In this document: positions 29,729 to 33,900 of the stretch, in pieces
Layout: every line of letters starts with the position of its first letter
Position numbering within the stretch: the first letter of the stretch is position 1
Assembly (NCBI GenBank): GCA_030378035.1
Contig: JAUCGI010000011.1
Location: 1-33,900 of the forward strand
DNA: 33,900 nucleotides
DNA from: Desulfobacterales bacterium HSG2
Lineage (GTDB): Bacteria > Desulfobacterota > Desulfobacteria > Desulfobacterales > 4be13
Direction of reading: 5' to 3'
The notes under the pieces: generated by a model
What the model was told of the DNA's origin: nothing
The model's database searches: none
Seen by the model: the letters and a program-made list of their open reading frames with translations, nothing else
Program-made: the position numbers and the translations under genes

Positions 29729-32026
29729 TTATAAAATTTTAACTTCTGTAATCCTGCCGCCGAAAATCTCCAATGCGGCCTTAACCATCTTATGATTTAA
29801 AACATCCTGTCTTGCAAGATCGATTTTGTTTTTTTTTGTCAGCCCGTCATTCTCCTGACTTTTTTCGACATTTACAACCACCAGTTCCACCTCTTTTCCA
29901 CAGAAATCATTGCAAATGCTTTTTATGACTGCTTTATTCTTATCGATCCTTTGCCGGAAAAAACCGTTATCAGTGACTTCGATCTCCAATCGGTGATCCG
30001 TCATATCTTTCAAGATGCATTTTTCCAGACATGTGCTCAGAGCAAGAGATTTTTCCGAAACAATATCAACAAACTTTTCCCAGTTTTTCTCAGGGCCTTT
30101 GTCGGGATCAAATAAAACGGCAACACTGGGGGGCTGAGGCTCCGCGTCCGGATGTGCGTTTAATGCCTCTCTGACCGGTTCTTCATGTTCCCAATTTCCG
30201 ACTTCCCCTTGTGAATATGAGCTTCCCTGTTCTCCGGGGCCGGCGATTTCCCGTCCCGGAATTCCGGCATCCTTTCGCTCCGGAGTTCTGACAGTTTCCC
30301 GCTCCGGTATCCCGGCTTGGGGATGATCATAAGCAGGTTTCCTTTGTTCCGAGTCTCCGCCTTGGGGACGCTCATAAGCAGGTGTCTGCTTCCTTCCTTC
30401 CCATTCTCCGCCTTGGGGACGCTCATAAGCAGGTGTCTGCTTCCTTCCTTCCCATTCTCCGGCTTGGGAAGCAGGTGTCTGCTTCCTTCCTTCCCATTCT
30501 CCGGCTTGGGAAGCAGGTGCCGGCTTCCTTCCTTCCCATTCTCCGGCTTGGGAAGCAGGTGCCTGCTTCCTTCCTTCCCATTCTCCGGCTTGGGAAGCAG
30601 GTGCCTGCTTCCTTCCTTCCCATTCTCTGGCTTGGGAAGCAGGTGCCTGCTTCCTTCCTTCCCATTCTCCGGCTTGGGAAGCAGGTGCCTGCTTCCTTCC
30701 TTCCCATTCTCCGGCTTGAGAAGCAGGTGCCGGCTTCCATTCTCCGGCTTGGGGACGCTCATAAGCAGGTGCCGGCTTCCTTCCTTCCCATTCTCCGGCT
30801 TGGGGATGATCATAAGCAGGTTGGGCACCGGTCTGGGGACGATCAGACAAGGGGGCCTGCTCATCATCTGCCAAACTTTCATGTATCCCTTTTTTGAGAT
30901 TATCGAGTTTTTCAATAAGCAGGTCAATGGGCAGAACCGGTTTTGTCTGAAACATTCTGACAAAAGCCATCTCAAGCGCGAGTTTCGGCTGGGATGACAG
31001 ATAGATTGAAGATTCCTCTTTAAAAAGGATGTCCAACAACTGGCTCAGATAAGTTTCGGAAACATTCCTTACCTGCTCGGTCATCAGCGCGATCTCATGC
31101 GCGGGAACATCCACCAGTTTGTCCACCCTTTTCCCCATCCTGACCACCAGCAGATTTCTGAAATGCTCCATAAGATCGGAATAGAGCTCTTTTATATTAT
31201 GTCCGTGATTGTAAACATTGTCGAAAATGTCGAGTATCTCCGGAACATCCCCGCGTAAAATGCCCGCTGAAATATCAAAAAGAACCTTCCGGTCTATGAT
31301 TCCCAGGATGTCCAGTATCTGCTCATGGGTGATTGCTCCCTCGGTGCAGGTCATCACCTGATCCAGAAGGCTCAGGCCGTCCCTCATGCTTCCGCCGGAT
31401 TCCCGTGCAATCAGTTCCAAGCTCTTTTCATCAACACCGATCCCCTCCCGGTCACAAAGCGATTTCATGTGTTTTGCCACAGATTCAAGATCAATTCGTC
31501 TGAGATCATGGCGCTGGCATCGGGACAGAATGGTGATGGGGATCTTGTGAGGCTCGGTCGTGGCAAAGAGGAACATGATATGGGATGGCGGCTCTTCAAG
31601 GGTCTTTAAAAGCGCATTGAACGCGGCAATACTGAGCATGTGGACTTCATCAATAATATAGATCTTGTATGGGCTGTGCGCGGGCATGTATTTCACATTT
31701 TCACGCAGTTCCCTGATCTGATCCACCCCGTTATTTGACGCGCCGTCAATTTCAAACACGTCTGCCGCGCTTCCCGAAGTGATCTCTTCGCAGGATCGGC
31801 ATTTGTTGCAAGGAAGCGGGGTCGGCCCCTCCTTGCAATTCATGGCCTTTGCCAGGATGCGGGCAACAGTTGTTTTTCCGGTTCCCCTGGGACCTGAAAA
31901 CAGGATGGCATGGGCGACCCGATCTGACAAAATGGCATTGGCCAGGGTCTGGGTGACATGCTCCTGTTTGACAACCTGCTCAAATGTCTGGGGGCGGTAT
32001 TTTCGTGCAAGAACAAGGTAGGACAT
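29729..32026 (-). CDS. dnaX: DNA polymerase III subunit gamma/tau
   Basis: A 765-residue clamp-loader ATPase. Visible motifs: YRPQTFEQVV at the N-terminus, Walker A SGPRGTGKTT (about 45-54), a zinc module with CNKCRSC, Walker B IIDEVHMLS, sensor 1 FLFATTEPHKIP and the arginine finger SRCQRHDL, all within the first 180 residues. The clamp-loader domain III follows to about 370. A linker at about 400-575 is made of roughly eleven 14-residue repeats (QAGEWEGRKQAPA type). The C-terminus (LARQDVLNHKMVKAALEIFG) is typical of deltaproteobacterial tau tails. A run of nine A near the 3' end (around 29828-29836) could allow slippage, but only about 30 residues would be lost. It heads the dnaX-ybaB-recR cluster. 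Confidence 0.94.
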   Translation of the reverse strand: MSYLVLARKYRPQTFEQVVKQEHVTQTLANAILSDRVAHAILFSGPRGTGKTTVARILAKAMNCKEGPTPLPCNKCRSCEEITSGSAADVFEIDGASNNGVDQIRELRENVKYMPAHSPYKIYIIDEVHMLSIAAFNALLKTLEEPPSHIMFLFATTEPHKIPITILSRCQRHDLRRIDLESVAKHMKSLCDREGIGVDEKSLELIARESGGSMRDGLSLLDQVMTCTEGAITHEQILDILGIIDRKVLFDISAGILRGDVPEILDIFDNVYNHGHNIKELYSDLMEHFRNLLVVRMGKRVDKLVDVPAHEIALMTEQVRNVSETYLSQLLDILFKEESSIYLSSQPKLALEMAFVRMFQTKPVLPIDLLIEKLDNLKKGIHESLADDEQAPLSDRPQTGAQPAYDHPQAGEWEGRKPAPAYERPQAGEWKPAPASQAGEWEGRKQAPASQAGEWEGRKQAPASQAREWEGRKQAPASQAGEWEGRKQAPASQAGEWEGRKPAPASQAGEWEGRKQTPASQAGEWEGRKQTPAYERPQGGEWEGRKQTPAYERPQGGDSEQRKPAYDHPQAGIPERETVRTPERKDAGIPGREIAGPGEQGSSYSQGEVGNWEHEEPVREALNAHPDAEPQPPSVAVLFDPDKGPEKNWEKFVDIVSEKSLALSTCLEKCILKDMTDHRLEIEVTDNGFFRQRIDKNKAVIKSICNDFCGKEVELVVVNVEKSQENDGLTKKNKIDLARQDVLNHKMVKAALEIFGGRITEVKIL
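30342..30820. repeat. 42-bp coding minisatellite within dnaX
   Basis: Seven close tandem copies of a 42-bp unit (GGGAAGCAGGTGCCTGCTTC on the + strand begins a unit), with related, longer 48-60-bp units on either side containing GGGGACGCTCATAAGC. All preserve the reading frame, encoding SQAGEWEGRKQAPA or PAYERPQGGEWEGRK. The units differ by a few bases (CCTGCTTC, CCGGCTTC, TCTGCTTC), so the array expanded recently and probably varies between strains. Confidence 0.9.
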
Positions 32027-32122
32027 GATAAAAAAGTTTCAGAAACTTCGGAACTTGTCTGTTTATGCAAATTAAAAATTAGGAATCCGTTTAATCTTAA
32101 ATTTGCATTGGAAATTATAAAG

Positions 32123-32157
32123 TCCGGCGTGCAAAAATTTCATTTTTGCACTCCGGA
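32123..32157. other. Hairpin upstream of dnaX
   Basis: TCCGGCGTGCAAAAA (32123-32137) and TTTTTGCACTCCGGA (32143-32157) form a 15-bp stem with one mismatch around a 5-base loop. It lies about 100 bases upstream of the dnaX start on its 5' side. It could be a leader structure or a terminator for upstream transcription on either strand. Confidence 0.5.
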
Positions 32158-32225
32158 TTCGTCTGATGGCTATCCGGGATCGTATTTTTATGCAGGAACA
32201 AGGCAGGATGTCATCCAATAATCCA

Positions 32226-32256
32226 AAAACCAGGTTTTTTCCAAAAACCTGGTTTT
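32226..32256. terminator. Bidirectional terminator-like hairpin
   Basis: A perfect 14-bp inverted repeat, AAAACCAGGTTTTT and its complement, around TCC, with A and T tracts at both ends so that either strand ends in a U-run. It lies about 85 bases beyond the 3' end of the minus-strand tRNA-Ser(GGA) gene and before dnaX, a sensible place for a tRNA terminator. Confidence 0.6.
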
Positions 32257-32341
32257 CATGTCAGTTAATTGATAACTGATAATGCAAATTAAGGATCAGC
32301 TTCTTCTAAATCCCAATTCCTGATTCCCCAATTCACATTGA

Positions 32342-32435
32342 TGGCGGAGAGAGAGGGATTCGAACCCTCGGTACCACTTTTGGCAGTACACACGATTTCC
32401 AGTCGTGCTCCTTCAGCCAGCTCGGACATCTCTCC
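32342..32435 (-). tRNA. tRNA-Ser (GGA)
   Basis: Read on the minus strand: acceptor GGAGAGA pairs with TCTCTCC, followed by discriminator G and an encoded CCA. The anticodon stem CACGA/TCGTG encloses CTGGAAA, giving anticodon GGA. A long variable arm (ACTGCCAAAAGTGGT) and the T arm GGGTTCGAATCCC are typical of class II tRNA-Ser. Length 94 with CCA. Confidence 0.96.
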
Positions 32436-32502
32436 GCAGGTATAAAAATTTGTTGTTTGTCAATTGCAAGGTTTTGGAAACCTCGCCGGTTTTCATTATC
32501 AT

Positions 32503-32982
32503 TTATATAAGGTCAATTCTTTTCGGAAATTCAGGCGATAATATCGAGTTTTTTATCTCTTTTCCCGGAATATGAAAACTTAAATCTCCGTCATTTGTAC
32601 AAATCCAGACTTCCTCAGCCCCGTTTTCAAAATAGAGTTCTTTTTTTTCATCTATTTCATCCCGGGTGTTACTGGGAGATATCACCTCTATACAGATTTC
32701 AGGGGCTATTGAACATTCTGTTTCATGTATGATTTTTGCAAATCGCTCTTGTGACGCCCAAGCCACATCGGCGACTTTGGTTCCCTTGCATGTTCCTATC
32801 GCGCATTCTGTCAGAGCTTTCCCCTTCTTCAGCATTGAACGCAACATATAAGAAATTTCAGCCTGATATGCGGAATGATTTACCTTGACCGGACTCATTA
32901 TTATTTTTCCACTTTCATCAAGCTCGATTTTAAAGGGTAAATTTTGCAAATTCGGATGTCCGCATGCTTCCTGCCAATTCAT
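32503..32982 (-). CDS. Uma2-family (DUF820) putative endonuclease
   Basis: A 159-residue protein of the Uma2 family, PD-(D/E)XK fold. Characteristic segments: VADVAWAS with the first metal-binding aspartate (about residue 72), EICIEVISPSNTRDE with the second acidic residue and the SPS motif (about 95-109), and EKKELYFENGAEEVWIC with the lysine-containing helix (about 112-128). The family is abundant in cyanobacteria and in repeat-rich bacteria; catalytic activity is predicted from fold only. GGAGG lies eight bases upstream of ATG. It stands alone between two tRNA-Ser genes, a common place for such singletons. Confidence 0.9.
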   Translation of the reverse strand: MNWQEACGHPNLQNLPFKIELDESGKIIMSPVKVNHSAYQAEISYMLRSMLKKGKALTECAIGTCKGTKVADVAWASQERFAKIIHETECSIAPEICIEVISPSNTRDEIDEKKELYFENGAEEVWICTNDGDLSFHIPGKEIKNSILSPEFPKRIDLI

Positions 32983-33166
32983 TATGTGCCTCCGAATATG
33001 TCAAAGTTGATAATCTCTTACCGCACAATCATCAAAGAACTGAACTTAAAAGTTTCCTTCCGGGATACTGCACCCCTCAGCCATTTCAACAACTGATGAA
33101 ACACTCAGATCAGTTCCTGTTTCTGTATATGGAAAACTCTGCCGCTTAATTTACCAGATATTATGC

Positions 33167-33259
33167 TGGCGGAGAGGGTGGGATTCGAACCCACGATTCC
33201 GCTTTTGGCAGAATACTGCTTTTCGAGAGCAGGGCCTTCAGCCGCTCGGCCACCTCTCC
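33167..33259 (-). tRNA. tRNA-Ser (CGA)
   Basis: On the minus strand: acceptor GGAGAGG pairs with CCTCTCC, followed by G and an encoded CCA. The anticodon stem CTGCT/AGCAG encloses CTCGAAA, giving anticodon CGA. The long variable arm (ATTCTGCCAAAAGCGGAAT) and the T arm GGGTTCGAATCCC are as expected for tRNA-Ser. It shares arm sequences with the GGA gene 700 bases away. Confidence 0.96.
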
Positions 33260-33496
33260 CTCATCGTCAAAAAACCTTGATACACCTTTTAATTCGATGT
33301 GTCAATAGTTTTTTTTGCAAATTTTTAATTATTTTGGGATAAGGGTTAAGAGCTAAGGGGTAAGGTTAATATCTGAGGGTGAATATCTGAAGGTGAAAAT
33401 TAAGAGCCAAAAGTTTAAGAGTTAATGTTGAGGCTGATCCTCAACTTTTAGCTCATCCTGTCGGACAGGATTTTTTCCCTGTCGGATCTGGAACTG

Positions 33497-33870
33497 CCGG
33501 ATTTGCAAATCCGTCCGCGACATTTTTTTGTCCTGATTTGCAAACCGTCTGCGACATTTCACACCAGTTTTCAAGTGACAGCCAGACTGGAACTGCCGGA
33601 TGGGATTTGCAATCCGCGACATTTCACACCAGTTTCCAAGTGATCTTGTCCTGCCGGACGGGATTTGTAAACCCGTCCGCGACATTTCATACCATTCCGG
33701 GCAAAATGGCAGGGCCTTCGGAGCACGCCTTGGTCGGAGCACGCCTTGGCCTGCCATTTTGACCCGGAATCCACTGGGCCTTCGGATAACGCCTTGGTTG
33801 GAACAGCACGCCTTGGTCAGATCACACCTGCCATTTTGACCCGGAATCCACTGACAAGAAATCAGACCAT
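33497..33870. repeat. Dispersed palindromic repeat field
   Basis: Four copies of a unit of the form GGATTTGCAAA(T/C)CCGTCC, then GCGACATTTCACACCAG, begin near 33499, 33534, 33602 and 33660. From 33694 a different unit begins: ATTCCGGGCAAAATGGCAGG, then copies of GGAGCACGCCTTGG, then CCTGCCATTTTGACCCGG, repeated with decay to the window end. ATTCCGGG/CCCGGAAT and AAAATGGCAG/CTGCCATTTT are inverted repeats (33694-33712 with 33751-33770). The ACCCGGAATCCACT segment also occurs in the MITE at 12910-13048. No gene is recognised from 33260 to the end; all frames are repeat translations. Confidence 0.8.
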
Positions 33871-33900
33871 CCCAACTTGGCGCGGAGGAACCCACGCTGT

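Noticed and set aside
30342-30820. CRISPR or non-coding repeat in place of the dnaX linker
   Set aside because: Units are 42 bp with no spacers, keep the dnaX frame, and codon changes are mostly conservative.
33422-33895. 157-residue minus-strand ORF at the window end
   Set aside because: It consists of dispersed palindromic repeat units; overlapping frames on both strands are equally open.

Overview
The window looks like a stretch of a large, repeat-rich chromosome from a Desulfobacterota (deltaproteobacterial) bacterium, perhaps a filamentous or multicellular Desulfobacterales. This is inferred from the dnaX-ybaB-recR cluster, the molybdenum hydroxylase operon and the very heavy load of palindromic simple repeats. 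No taxonomic marker such as rRNA is present, so the assignment is tentative.

Region 1 (1-8.3 kb, mostly + strand). The window opens inside a serine hydroxymethyltransferase (glyA) reading frame that runs straight into a 45-bp repeat array and is lost. Next come two small inverted-repeat elements, a PqiA-like membrane protein, a P1B-type ATPase split by a -1 frameshift and lacking the usual CPC metal motif, and a three-gene xanthine-dehydrogenase-family operon (molybdopterin, 2Fe-2S and FAD subunits).

Region 2 (8.3-13.2 kb, - strand). A CheB-CheR-coiled coil-PAS fusion with a recently duplicated PAS domain and no kinase domain, a family 3 solute-binding protein, and two decayed genes. One decayed gene is a nuclease-like reading frame interrupted by a 139-bp element that has a clean 9-bp target duplication.

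Region 3 (13.5-26.1 kb, - strand, accessory). This is a defence-island or gene-cassette region. It holds a DUF4435 protein and an ABC-type ATPase in the PARIS (AriA/AriB) arrangement, with the unusual addition of a C-terminal pentatricopeptide-repeat (PPR) domain on the ATPase. It also holds a ParA-like ATPase with a small partner, an AAA ATPase overlapping a PIN-domain nuclease, a C45-like Ntn hydrolase, an MBL-fold hydrolase, and a three-gene unit headed by a frameshifted HigA-like antitoxin. Several integron attC-like sites, all oriented with the minus-strand genes, punctuate the region, and three copies of a 220-235-bp inverted-repeat element lie between modules. No integrase is visible, so it resembles a cluster of attC sites lacking an integrase. 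Remnants of solute-binding-protein genes also lie here.

Region 4 (26.4-33.9 kb, mainly - strand, housekeeping). murI, a small conserved gene on the + strand, and the dnaX-ybaB-recR-YkgJ-like cluster, in which every junction is filled by a different simple-sequence array. dnaX itself carries a 42-bp coding minisatellite. Two tRNA-Ser genes (GGA and CGA) flank a Uma2-family gene, and the window ends in a palindromic dispersed-repeat field.

The strongest candidate for something new is the PPR-bearing ATPase/DUF4435 pair at 13502-16025: a PARIS-like defence system in which the ATPase carries what looks like an RNA-recognition module.
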